NCBI GenBank assembly: GCA_029465975.1
Contig: CM055740.1
Span: forward strand, 7,836,234 to 7,900,233
DNA length: 64,000 bases
Reading direction: 5' to 3'
Source of the DNA: Dallia pectoralis
Lineage: Eukaryota > Chordata > Actinopteri > Esociformes > Umbridae
Below the pieces are notes generated by a model. The model saw only the letters and a program-made list of their open reading frames with translations, was not told the origin of the DNA and ran no database searches. The number at the start of each line of letters is the position of its first letter. The first letter of the stretch is position 1. The position numbers and the translations under genes are program-made. Positions 23,891 to 34,426 of this stretch are shown in pieces.

Positions 23891-26610
23891 CTGATTCCAC
23901 TGGATCTAACATGGATGTGATCCTGTCTCTATGGCTGATTCCACTGGATCTAACATGGATGTGATCCTGTCTCTATGGCTGATTCCACTGGATCTAACAT
24001 GGATGTGACCCTGTCTCTATGGCTGATTCCACTGGATCTAACATGGATGTGATCCTGTCTCTATGGCTGATTCCACTGGATCTAACATGGATGTGACCCT
24101 GTCTGTACGGCTGATTCCACTGGATCTAACATGGATGTGACCCTGTCTCTATGGCTGATTCCACTGGATCTAACATGGATGTGACCCTGTCTCTATGGCT
24201 GATTCCACTGGATCTAACATGGATGTGACCCTGTCTCTATGGCTGATTCCACTGGATCTAACATGGATGTGATCCTGTCTCTATGGCTGATTCCACTGGA
24301 TCTAACATGGATGTGATCCTGTCTCTATGGCTGATTCCACTGGATCTAACATGGATGTGACCCTGTCTGTATGGCTGATTCCACTGGCTCCAACATGGAT
24401 GTGACCCTGTCTGTATGGCTGATTCCACTGGATCTAACATGGATGTGATCCTGTCTCTATGGCTGATTCCACTGGATCTAACATGGATGTGATCCTGTCT
24501 CTATGGCTGATTCCACTGGATCTAACATGGATGTGACCCTGTCTCTATGGCTGATTCCACTGGATCTAACATGGATGTGACCCTGTCTCTATGGCTGATT
24601 CCACTGGATCTAACATGGATGTGATCCTGTCTCTATGGCTGATTCCACTGGATCTAACATGGATGTGACCCTGTCTGTATGGCTGATTCCACTGGATCTA
24701 ACATGGATGTGACCCTGTCTCTATGGCTGATTCCACTGGATCTAACATGGATGTGACCCTGTCTCTATGGCTGATTCCACTGGATCTAACATGGATGTGA
24801 CCCTGTCTCTATGGCTGATTCCACTGGATCTAACATGGATGTGATCCTGTCTCTATGGCTGATTCCACTGGATCTAACATGGATGTGATCCTGTCTCTAT
24901 GGCTGATTCCACTGGATCTAACATGGATGTGACCCTGTCTGTATGGCTGATTCCACTGGCTCCAACATGGATGTGACCCTGTCTGTATGGCTGATTCCAC
25001 TGGATCTAACATGGATGTGACCCTGTCTCTATGGCTGATTCCACTGGATCTAACATGGATGTGATCCTGTCTCTATGGCTGATTCCACTGGATCTAACAT
25101 GGATGTGACCCTGTCTCTATGGCTGATTCCACTGGATCTAACATGGATGTGACCCTGTCTCTATGGCTGATTCCACTGGATCTAACATGGATGTGATCCT
25201 GTCTCTATGGCTGATTCCACTGGATCTAACATGGATGTGACCCTGTCTCTATGGCTGATTCCACTGGATCTAACATGGATGTGATCCTGTCTCTATGGCT
25301 GATTCCACTGGATCTAACATGGATGTGACCCTGTCTCTATGGCTGATTCCACTGGATCTAACATGGATGTGACCCTGTCTGTATGGCTGATTCCACTGGA
25401 TCTAACATGGATGTGACCCTGTCTCTATGGCTGATTCCACTGGATCTAACATGGATGTGACCCTGTCTCTATGGCTGATTCCACTGGATCTAACATGGAT
25501 GTGACCCTGTCTCTATGGCTGATTCCACTGGATCTAACATGGATGTGATCCTGTCTGTATGGCTGATTCCACTGGATCTAACATGGATGTGACCCTGTCT
25601 CTATGGCTGATTCCACTGGATCTAACATGGATGTGACCCTGTCTCTATGGCTGATTCCACTGGATCTAACATGGATGTGACCCTGTCTCTATGGCTGATT
25701 CCACTGGATCTAACATGGATGTGACCCTGTCTCTATGGCTGATTCCACTGGATCTAACATGGATGTGACCCTGTCTCTATGGCTGATTCCACTGGATCTA
25801 ACATGGATGTGACCCTGTCTCTATGGCTGATTCCACTGGATCTAACATGGATGTGACCCTGTCTCTATGGCTGATTCCACTGGATCTAACATGGATGTGA
25901 CCCTGTCTCTATGGCTGATTCCACTGGATCTAACATGGATGTGACCCTGTCTCTATGGCTGATTCCACTGGCTCCAACATGGATGTGATCCTGTCTCTAT
26001 GGCTGATTCCACTGGATCTAACATGGATGTGACCCTGTCTCTATGGCTGATTCCACTGGATCTAACATGGATGTGACCCTGTCTCTATGGCTGATTCCAC
26101 TGGATCTAACATGGATGTGACCCTGTCTCTATGGCTGATTCCACTGGATCTAACATGGATGTGATCCTGTCTGTATGGCTGATTCCACTGGATCTAACAT
26201 GGATGTGACCCTGTCTCTATGGCTGATTCCACTGGATCTAACATGGATGTGACCCTGTCTCTATGGCTGATTCCACTGGATCTAACATGGATGTGACCCT
26301 GTCTGTATGGCTGATTCCACTGGCTCCAACATGGATGTGACCCTGTCTCTATGGCTGATTCCACTGGCTCCAACATGGATGTGACCCTGTCTCTATGGCT
26401 GATTCCACTGGATCTAACATGGATGTGATCCTGTCTCTATGGCTGATTCCACTGGATCTAACATGGATGTGACCCTGTCTGTATGGCTGATTCCACTGGC
26501 TCCAACATGGATGTGACCCTGTCTGTATGGCTGATTCCACTGGATCTAACATGGATGTGACCCTGTCTCTATGGCTGATTCCACTGGCTCCAACATGGAT
26601 GTGTCCCTGT
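23891..26610 (+). repeat. 44-bp minisatellite, about 62 copies (largest array)
   Basis: The unit is CTGATTCCACTGGATCTAAC followed by ATGGATGTGACCCTGTCTCTATGG. Marker variants are GATCC for GACCC, CTGTATGG for CTCTATGG, and GGCTCCAAC for GGATCTAAC. A 183-bp block with three ordered variants at 24,258-24,440 recurs at 24,830-25,012, an offset of 572 bp (exactly 13 units), so at least one 13-unit higher-order duplication occurred. Copies are mostly 95% or more alike. Confidence 0.97.
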
Positions 26611-28101
26611 TTAAATGTCGTTGTTGAATTGCTTCCACCCACATTTTGAAAAACTCTATAACTGCTATAATATATATACACGCACGCACACACGCACACA
26701 CGCACACACACATCTAATCTATAATATCCCCTCTATATAATATCCCCTCATCTATAATATCTATCCCCCTCATACTGTGATAGTGGTGGGGAAAACCCTT
26801 TCATCTGACACTGTACTCGCTCTGTTCTTCAGAAGAACTGTGTACATCATAGCCAGTGGTAAAATTGTGCAATTGAAAACGCTTCAATTTTACCAGTCAT
26901 ATTTTTCATTATATTTTGCCGTGCTCGTGCGTCTTATGTAGATGGGAGGTGGTAGAAAGATCTCTGTTCGACACATGCTCCAGATCTGTATGTAAGCCTA
27001 ATACCACGGTGCCATCTGATGTCCTCTGCAAACATCTCGTGGTAACACAAAGCTCTTTCTTTCACAGTTTATGTTCAGTGGGTGAAAAGTGGGTACAGAT
27101 CAAGATGTCAGGCGAAGTTTGTGAAAAGCACTCAACTTGCAGGTGTCTCCTGAACTATGTGAGAGCTGTTCCGCTTGTGGTGAGCGTTTTACCCGTCTCT
27201 CCAGTTTACACCTCTGACAGGAGAGATCCAAACAGAAGCAGGTCCAGGTCTCATCACTGTCTTTTCTCGATGCGCCAGTAATTACAATTTATGTTGACAG
27301 GATGCTATATTTAAGATGACACCATAGACCGGGACTGAACGCGTGTAATTAACGCAAAAGCATGTACAGTTAAAGGAGCTGTCATACGTCTTGAGTTGGA
27401 TGTAACCGTGTTCGTCTATACACTACACTGTAATTATGATCACAACTCAAATTGAGTTTCCACTGACACACAGTTGGACTTGAAGCTGCTTCAGGAGAGG
27501 CCAGAATAGGTCCTGGTTCAGTCCTTAACGGCTGTGAGGCGTTCTAGGTCTGCAGGATCCATACAGGGTTTTTGATTGCACACATCGATCATACCTGAGG
27601 TATCTCAGACTGACTTTGTTCAACCAAGTCACTTTACATTTCCTCGCCTCGGCTCTTTGCTGATGCCAGTCAAGGAAATGATCGGACTTCTGCACTGGCT
27701 GTCAGTTTTAGAGTGACTCGTGTCAACAGCAAAGTTTCGAGGTCGGTAGGATTTGGGGAAGGTTCAACTAACGGGTTCACTAATCAGACGGCATGGGACC
27801 CAGTGGATCTCATCTGGCCTGTCAGGAAGCCTCTGTCGTGGCTGTTGTTATTGTTGCGATTGTTGTTGTGTTGTACGGTCCAGGTGAGTTCCAGTTCAGC
27901 AGGCACTGATCCATTCACTGGGCCGGATGGCGCGCTTATTGTCCTGCACGCCAGGCCGTGCACAAATCCATGTGTAACGCAGCCACGTTCTGGGTCCGCG
28001 CTCCTCCAGATTTCACACTTTCCTGCCCTAATCTATTCACATTTTACTGTTCATTGAGCCCTGAACGGATGGTTCCTCTTCTCCCACACGGGGGGTGAAA
28101 T
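26611..28101. other. non-coding stretch, no gene seen
   Basis: Begins with TA/CA-rich simple sequence (26,668-26,712) and an imperfect TATAATATCCCCTC repeat (26,717-26,760). The rest is unique with no recognisable exon. Confidence 0.45.
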
Positions 28102-28827
28102 GTGTGAGTTTAGCAGGACTCTAATTGTGTGAGTTTAGCAGGACTCTAATTGTGTGAGTTTAGCAGGACTCTAATTGTGTGAGTTTATCAGGACTCTAAT
28201 TGTGTGAGTTTAGCAGGACTCTAATTGTGTTTGTTTAGCAGGACTCTAATTTTGTGAGTTTAGCAGGACTCTAATTGTGTGAGTTTAGCAGGACTCTAAT
28301 TGTGTGAGTTTAGCAGGACTCTAATTGTGTGAGTTTAGCAGGACTCTGATTGTGTGAGTTTAGCAGGACTCTAATTGTGTGAGTTTAGCAGGACTCTGAT
28401 TGTGTGAGTTTAGCAGGACTTTAATTGTGTGAGTTTAGCAGGACTCTAATTGTGTGAGTTTAGCAGGACTCTAATTGTGTGAGTTTAGCAGGACTCTGGT
28501 TGTGTGAGTTTAGCAGGACTCTGATTGTGTGAGTTTAGCAGGACTCTAATTGTGTTAGTTTAGCAGGACTCGAATTGTGTGAGTTTAGCAGGACTCTAAT
28601 TGTGTGAGTTTAGCAGGACTCTAATTGTGTGAGTTTAGCAGGACTCTAATTGTGTGAGTTTAGCAGGACTCTAATTGTGTGAGTTTAGCAGGACTCTGAT
28701 TGTGTTTGTTTAGCAGGACTCTAATTGTGTGAGTTTAGCAGGACTCTAATTCTGTTAGTTTAGCAGGACTCTAATTGTGTTTGTTTAGCACGACTCTAAT
28801 TGTGTTTGTTTAGCACGACTCTAATTG
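28102..28827 (+). repeat. 25-bp minisatellite, about 29 copies
   Basis: The unit is GTGTGAGTTTAGCAGGACTC followed by TAATT. Variants include CTGATT for CTAATT and TGTTTGTTT for TGTGAGTTT. The final copies (from about 28,780) drift toward CACGACTC and decay into unique sequence. Confidence 0.95.
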
Positions 28828-30340
28828 TCTTAGATAAGGCAGACTTTTATTGTGTTGTCAAGTCAGATGGACTAGTTTGTTGAAATGCTAGAGTATGTAT
28901 AGTTTAATCTTTCAACAAAGGCCAGGTAACTCAGCCCTTGTCAAGATATTCTGTCCATGTCAAGATAGGTATCATGTTTCATTGTCACAGAGACATACTC
29001 TAATCAGTTCTTTGGGGGGGTTGTTCAAAATAACCTTTCTTTTCGACCAACAGTAACAAATCACATATACGGTCGAGCTATAGAAGTTTGCATGTTAAGT
29101 GCCAGACGAGATGGTGTGAGTCAACAGATAATAACGAACCGAGCCCAGTCTCGTTGTTGCAGACCGGAGACCACGTGAAAACATCTCTAATTCGGCCCTC
29201 TCGCTGTCTTGCCTGCAGGGCTGGAGGAAAAAAACATACATTAATGCGATCTGCTACCGGGACTTCGTCAGCATAGATAAACACCATTTTACATAATGTG
29301 ATAACGGTTGAGTCATTTAATATGTTCACATTAGCAGTGATGTCATGAACTTGACACAGTGCAGAGTCTGGCCCCTAAATGGGAGTGATGGTGGGACTGA
29401 GTCAGACGTGATGCTCGTTTCTTCCCGATCCGTATACACAGTCTGGGATCGTTCTATCCGATCCGTATACACAGTCTGGGATCGTTCTAACACGAAATGA
29501 TGTACACACTCTGCTTTAATGGCGTCTGGCGATGTCAATATTCACCTCAGAGTCCGTGTGTTTATTGGGTCATTACGTCACGCACTTCGTTGACATTTCC
29601 CCCTCGTGCCTCTTCCTACCTCGGACTTAACGCACTTCCTGTTTGGGGAGATGTTCATCTGAGATTGTGAGGTTGTGGTCAAGCTGCTGCGGTGAAAGCA
29701 GGATGGAGTTCTCCGCCCCCTGCATGGTGCTCGGCGGTGAACGCCCCTTCTGGCTCTGGATTAGTGACTCGGACAGTAGCCTGACGTGAGTGACGTCCCC
29801 AAGTCAGCCAAGCAATATGACTTAGCCCATTTGTGACATCTTGTTTAATCTTCTGACTGTTTTAACTGGCATACAATATGTTTCATCCACCCTCTCTGTA
29901 CACATGTCACCATGTCCCGGTGTTGTATCCGACTGGGGAGATCCCGGTCAGGGCCCTGCCCCAGCTCTGTCTGGCTGTATCGATGACTCTCTGAGGGACC
30001 CAAAGGATTCCTCAGAGACGGTTCCACACTATCTTCTGTTGTCTGGTACAAACTGCGGTGTACATGGACCTACATAAAATACTTTCATATGCTCACAAAT
30101 CATCCTCATTTATTTTTTCATTTTCTGCCAATCCACAATATCAAATGTGGAGTGGAAGAGATGGCTGCCTTCCTCCTATGGTTTGTCGCTCATTGCCTCA
30201 AGTGCAAAGAAAGGTGAGTGCTATGGAAAACAGGCGTCTATATCCCACATTGTCCGTGTCTTGTTTGATCATGTTTTAGTTGTTTTTATAAGGTGGGATC
30301 ACTTCTTCTGGCTTCGGTTGTGTCATTGGTCCCACAAGGT
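28828..30340. other. non-coding stretch with one short duplication
   Basis: Holds a two-copy tandem GATCCGTATACACAGTCTGG repeat at about 29,427-29,491. Short open frames on both strands carry no recognisable domain. No gene is supported. Confidence 0.45.
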
Positions 30341-30660
30341 TTGTTTTTACTGTATGGTACAAGATTTGTGTTTACTGTATGGTACAAGATTTGTTTTTAC
30401 TGTATGGTACAAGATTTGTTTTTACTGTATGGTACAAGATTTGTTTTTACTGTATGGTACAAGATTTGTGTTTACTGTATGGTACAAGATTTGTGTTTAC
30501 TGTATGGTACAAGATTTGTTTTTACTGTATGGTACAAGATTTGTTTTTACTGTATGGTACAAGATTTGTTTTTACTGTATGGTACAAGATTTGTTTTTAC
30601 TGTATGGTACAATATTTGTTTTTACTGTATGTTACAAGATTTGTTTTTACGATATGGTTC
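30341..30660 (+). repeat. 25-bp minisatellite, about 13 copies
   Basis: The unit is TTGTTTTTACTGTATGGTAC followed by AAGAT, with GTGTTTAC variants in about four copies. T-rich on the plus strand. The cysteine/aromatic-rich frames across it come from the repeat. Confidence 0.95.
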
Positions 30661-31497
30661 TCTGTTCGCTGCTATTTGTTCGAATAATGATGTTCCAGGT
30701 GTTTTCTTTGTTTGACTTCTGTGGTCTACAGCTGAAGAGAGAAGAATGTCTGGACCCTGTCCTGATTCAATCTGGTTGCATATAAAGACTGAATTAATTT
30801 CAGCCAGTTTATGCTTCATTGGAAAGTAAATGTATTCAATAAATGTAGATTTATTCCTATAAATGCAGTGGGTTGGATTTGTACCGATGCTTTAGCAGTA
30901 CATGTGTATAAGAGGCTGCAGCTTTGATGCTGAGCCACTCTGGACAACCATTTTCTTCTTAATTTAAGCCCAAAATGTTAACTGTCTATTTTTTATACAT
31001 ATATTCGTTTTGGAGTTTTTAAATACATTGCATGTGTCATCACTGTGCGATAGAGGCCAGTTTTAGGTCAGAATTAGACATCCTCAGTAGTGGAGTTTAT
31101 CGTGGCTGTCAAAGACCCAAGGCATTCTGAGAAGCATGGGAAACTGGCGGTTGGCGTTGCCACGGTGACCCTTGTGGCGCCCCTGACCCAGCCGGGGTCC
31201 ATGTGCAGGGTCACATAAGACTCCCAGACCCACTATACTCTGACACGGGGACATCACTACCCAACTCTTCATCTAGTTTGACCCATTCTCTTTGACCCTT
31301 CCACTTTGACACTTTCTCTAGGCTCATCAGTGTTTCTTTAGCGCTGCGGCCTTAAGGTTACTGCCTGGTTCTGTGTTAGTCATCTGACACGCCAAACATC
31401 ATCGTTACTTGCCGTATGTCATATACGTCCATGTGTGTGTGGCTGGATTAAGGACATGACACATTGAATTGTCAAATGAACCACACACCCACACAGC
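30661..31497. other. non-coding flank of the LTR element
   Basis: Unique sequence up to the retrotransposon target site. It ends in CACACACCCACACAGC just before TATG. No gene seen. Confidence 0.5.
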
Positions 31498-31501
31498 TAT
31501 G
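31498..31501 (+). repeat. 5' target-site duplication TATG
   Basis: TATG lies directly before the TGTA start of the 5' LTR and recurs directly after the TACA end of the 3' LTR at 40,151-40,154. A 4-bp duplication is within the 4-6 bp range made by Ty3/gypsy integrases. Confidence 0.85.
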
Positions 31502-31900
31502 TGTAACCCATGTTAAAATATGACATAAAAATAAATAGTTTATAAAGCTGCATAAATAATTTAGAAGTTAAGGTATTAATTTAATGTAAGTTAATTAAAA
31601 ATGTTAATACAACAATTTGATGTTTAATATTAAAAGTATGCCGACGGAAAATTCATGTCACTGCCCCTTTAAGGGACCAGTGACGCTAGACGGCGTGTCT
31701 CAGTGACATTGCAGCAGAAGACCGAAGGAGAGAACAAGTGTGTTAGTAAGCAGAAAAGAGTGAGAAAGTTGATTCTTATTTTGAAAAACATAAATTACCT
31801 GGTCGAGAACTGACAAGGATTTTATGTTTACTAAGCCACACCGGTTTTGGTCAGGTTTTTTTGCTTTGTTTGAAGCTCGGTCGGAGCAAGGATTGGTCTG

Positions 31901-31948
31901 CACGTGTGGGTGTGCACGTGCTCAGACGGGATCAAGATGGCGAGCCAG
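31901..31948 (+). promoter_or_regulatory. LTR motif cluster: two E-boxes and a YY1-like site
   Basis: Two CACGTG palindromes (31,901-31,906 and 31,915-31,920) lie 14 bp apart, followed by AAGATGGCG (31,934-31,942), the YY1 core. The YY1-like site runs into TGGCGAGCCAG (31,938-31,948), identical to the first 11 nt of the primer-binding site. An ATTGG (inverted CCAAT) is at 31,892-31,896. The same cluster is present in the 3' LTR at +7,545. Promoter role is inferred. Confidence 0.5.
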
Positions 31949-32565
31949 ACCCGGACTGTCAAATAACCTTCCACATCGCATCAGTGAGAACCTCGTGCGC
32001 ATGGTGACTCCCTACCAGAGTGGTAGGAGTATCAGGAACTGGTTTTGAATAGATTCTGAACTGGAAATTGATTGACATTCTTTTTGGACTGAATCAAACT
32101 GAATCTTTTTATTTAATTGAATAATTGAACTCATACTTGAACGTGAACTTGAATTTAAGTTGTTATACTTTTATTTTCATATTAAGTTCATATAGTTGAA
32201 TGTGTTTTAAAATACTTGTGTTCCACATTGGTTGATTTGGTGTGAATTGAGGGTATTTTCTTGCCGTAAACGAAAGGAAAAGAGTTACCTCAGAATGGAA
32301 AATAGCAATTCTAAAATAGGTCCAAATTAGGTAAAAAGACTGGTCTAACTTAGATTAGCCTTGCTAAAATTACTTAAGTGAACTAAAGAATAAATAGAGT
32401 GAAATACCTTTTCATTCATTACTTCAACATTCAGAACCTGCAGTGTATGTTTGCGTACTGTATATTCTATGTTTGTTTTGCATTCAGTAAATTGCCGGCC
32501 TTTTGTATTTAAAGAACAGTCTCTGGTGTAATTATTTTGCTCCCCACTCCTTAGAACCTAGAACT

Positions 32566-32581
32566 GGTCCAGTGGCGCAGT
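32566..32581 (+). other. U5 segment resembling the 5' end of tRNA-Arg
   Basis: GGTCCAGTGGCGCAGT matches the 5' end of vertebrate tRNA-Arg(ACG) (GGGCCAGTGGCGCAAT, recalled from the known family) at 14 of 16 positions. It lies 28 nt upstream of the primer-binding site, which is complementary to the 3' end of the same tRNA. Identical similarity exists in the 3' LTR apart from its own position. Confidence 0.45.
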
Positions 32582-32608
32582 AAGTGGTGTGACACCGGTG
32601 CTACAACT

Positions 32609-32627
32609 TGGCGAGCCAGCCAGGAGT
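32609..32627 (+). other. primer-binding site, tRNA-Arg(ACG)
   Basis: TGGCGAGCCAGCCAGGAGT begins 3 nt after the 5' LTR. It is the exact reverse complement of the last 19 nt of vertebrate tRNA-Arg(ACG) including CCA. This would anneal the tRNA that primes minus-strand DNA synthesis. The identification relies on my knowledge of the tRNA sequence and should be checked against tRNA genes of the host. Confidence 0.8.
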
Positions 32628-32689
32628 GGCTTAAAGCATTTTAAAAATAGAAACCAGAGACCGTATAGTATTGTTATCAGTAATTCATT

Positions 32690-34372
32690 ATGGATGTTAT
32701 TCAAACGAGCAGAGTGAAAATCCCTAACTCAGTCATAGTTAGTGGTATAGCCGGTACAGAAACTGATGAAGAACTATATGACTTCCTGAAACAATATGGT
32801 TCCATTCAAAGGGTAATCCCAGTTGATTTTGCTGAGCCAGCGTCAGACAAACAGGTTGTAGTAGAGTATGTTTATGGTACAGCTATACAGTCTCTCTTAC
32901 CTTCATTGCCACACAGACTCTACAGTAAGACTCAGACTGATGTCACTTATCACATTAGAGCCTTAGCCAGTGTCTACACACCTGTAGCTAGCAAAACAGC
33001 TACACAGACTTACCTTTCAGAGTTAGAGGACATTGCAAAACTGACTGGCAGAGACTTAGCAGCTGTCCTCAGAGAAGAGCTCTCCGTCATCAGTGAGAAA
33101 GTCGATCTAAATCAATCAGAAACCCAAGACGAAGATGTGGAACAGAACTCACCTGATACCCCAGGGAAACATGGGCCTGAAAATGCTGCACAGGTAAGCC
33201 CCCTGCCCAGTACGGCCCCGGAGCAGCATGTTCAACATCATTGGTCTCGACCACCATCTAATGAAAGGACACAGCCTGCTCTGAAACTTTCTGACGTCAA
33301 CCCACCTGACATACAAAAAGTAATAGTCGAGCACATAGTGAGAAATGAAGATTCTGCTCTGCAGGTGCACACTTCCTTGAGACTCAGACCCTTCTCTGGG
33401 CATTTCCCCAAATCCAACAATGAGGTGGATTATGAGACATGGCGTTCCAATGTGGAACTTCTCCTTAAAGACACAACACAGTCTGATCTTTACAAGTCAC
33501 GGAAGCTCCTTGAAAGTCTCTTATCACCTGCTATTGATATCGTGAAGCACCTGACACCTGAATCTCCCCTTAATGCATACTTGGAGATCTTGGACTCTGC
33601 TTTTAGCACTGTCGAGGACGGAGATGACCTTTTTGCAAAGTATCTTAACACGATGCAAGATAACGGTGAGAAATCCTCAGCTTATCTACAACGGCTGCAG
33701 GTGATGCTGAACACCACCCTCAGGAGGGGTGGTGTAACCGCAAGTGACCTTGACCGGCATCTTCTCAGACAGTTTGTCAGAGGCTGCTGGGACAACATCT
33801 TGATAGCTGAACTCCAGCTAGAACAGAAGAAACAGAACCCACCTACCTTTGCTGAACTTCTCTTGTCACTCCGCATAGCAGAAGATAAGCGTACTTCCAA
33901 AGCATCCCGCATGAAACATCATCTCAATATTTCAAAACCAAGAGTGTCTTCTTATTATCAAAGTACTTATGTGCAGAGTGAAGAAGACTGCAACCCATCT
34001 CAGCCAGCTCTTGATCACAGGTCAGAAATCCAAAACCTAAAGAAACAAATAGCTGATTTACAGTCCCAGCTCACACGTATCACGCAGAAAGACAGTAGAA
34101 AGGTTCAATCAGCTGCCAGACCTGTAGCTCCCCAAACAGCTATCACTCCAACATCTCAAAGGCTGCACCACAGCCGAGATGTAAACAACAACACAAGCAA
34201 TAGACCAAAGCCCTGGTATTGCTTTAGATGTGGAGAGAACGGACACATTAAGCCTCAGTGTGAAAGTGAGCCGAACCCATCTCTTGTAGCTGAGAAGAGG
34301 AAGCAGCTAAGAGAAAATCAGTTAACATGGGACATTGAAAATGGTGCTTCAAAGTCTGGTCATTTAAACTAG
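32690..34372 (+). CDS. gag: Gag polyprotein, PNMA-type capsid
   Basis: 560 codons from an ATG (CATTATGG context) 84 nt after the 5' LTR to a TAG at 34,370. Residues about 12-100 look like the RRM-like N-terminal domain seen in PNMA proteins (VIVSGIAG, then an acidic helix). Residues about 230-400 carry the PNMA/retrotransposon capsid pattern: an LRPFSG start, a W in the first helix, LLESLLSPA, a YLQRL segment in the position of the major homology region, and a PPTFAELLLSLR helix. Residues about 442-470 form a short coiled coil. C511-X2-C-X4-H-X4-C524 is a single CCHC zinc knuckle. Gag should assemble capsids that package the element RNA in the cytoplasm. The frame is intact. Its last sense codons overlap pol, which is reached by -1 frameshifting. 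PNMA genes of mammals derive from related gags. Confidence 0.93.
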   Translation: MDVIQTSRVKIPNSVIVSGIAGTETDEELYDFLKQYGSIQRVIPVDFAEPASDKQVVVEYVYGTAIQSLLPSLPHRLYSKTQTDVTYHIRALASVYTPVASKTATQTYLSELEDIAKLTGRDLAAVLREELSVISEKVDLNQSETQDEDVEQNSPDTPGKHGPENAAQVSPLPSTAPEQHVQHHWSRPPSNERTQPALKLSDVNPPDIQKVIVEHIVRNEDSALQVHTSLRLRPFSGHFPKSNNEVDYETWRSNVELLLKDTTQSDLYKSRKLLESLLSPAIDIVKHLTPESPLNAYLEILDSAFSTVEDGDDLFAKYLNTMQDNGEKSSAYLQRLQVMLNTTLRRGGVTASDLDRHLLRQFVRGCWDNILIAELQLEQKKQNPPTFAELLLSLRIAEDKRTSKASRMKHHLNISKPRVSSYYQSTYVQSEEDCNPSQPALDHRSEIQNLKKQIADLQSQLTRITQKDSRKVQSAARPVAPQTAITPTSQRLHHSRDVNNNTSNRPKPWYCFRCGENGHIKPQCESEPNPSLVAEKRKQLRENQLTWDIENGASKSGHLN

Positions 34373-34426
34373 ACCCAGTTTCCGTTGTGGGACAAACGGG
34401 GACTGGAACACAGACAAAGTGTCCCA
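34363..34426 (+). promoter_or_regulatory. -1 ribosomal frameshift signal with H-type pseudoknot
   Basis: The slippery heptamer T-TTA-AAC (34,363-34,369) is in the gag frame and abuts the gag stop TAG (34,370-34,372). After a 5-nt spacer, 34,375-34,386 pairs fully with 34,395-34,406 (12 bp, two of them G-U). The loop TGGGACA (34,388-34,394) pairs perfectly with TGTCCCA (34,420-34,426), giving a 7-bp stem 2. Loop 1 is one nt (G34,387), no nt separate the stems, and loop 3 is 13 nt, A-rich. All parts and spacings match classical -1 signals of the coronavirus/retrovirus kind. TTTAAAC is among the most efficient slippery heptamers known. Efficiency here is unmeasured. Confidence 0.88.

Larger units (their letters stand above)
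31502..32605 (+). repeat. 5' LTR
   Basis: Starts TGTA and ends TACA (4-bp terminal inverted repeat). It is colinear with the 3' LTR at an offset of 7,545 bp with no indels. Three differences: 31,994 C (3' copy T), 32,375 T (C), 32,518 A (G). A TATAAAG lies at 31,541-31,547 and an AATAAA at 32,389-32,394, but the U3/R/U5 limits cannot be fixed from sequence alone. Confidence 0.97.

Noticed and set aside
31700..32048. Small open frames inside the 5' LTR (and same in the 3' LTR)
   Set aside because: Short, overlapping on opposite strands, no domain. Their identity in both LTRs only reflects LTR identity.
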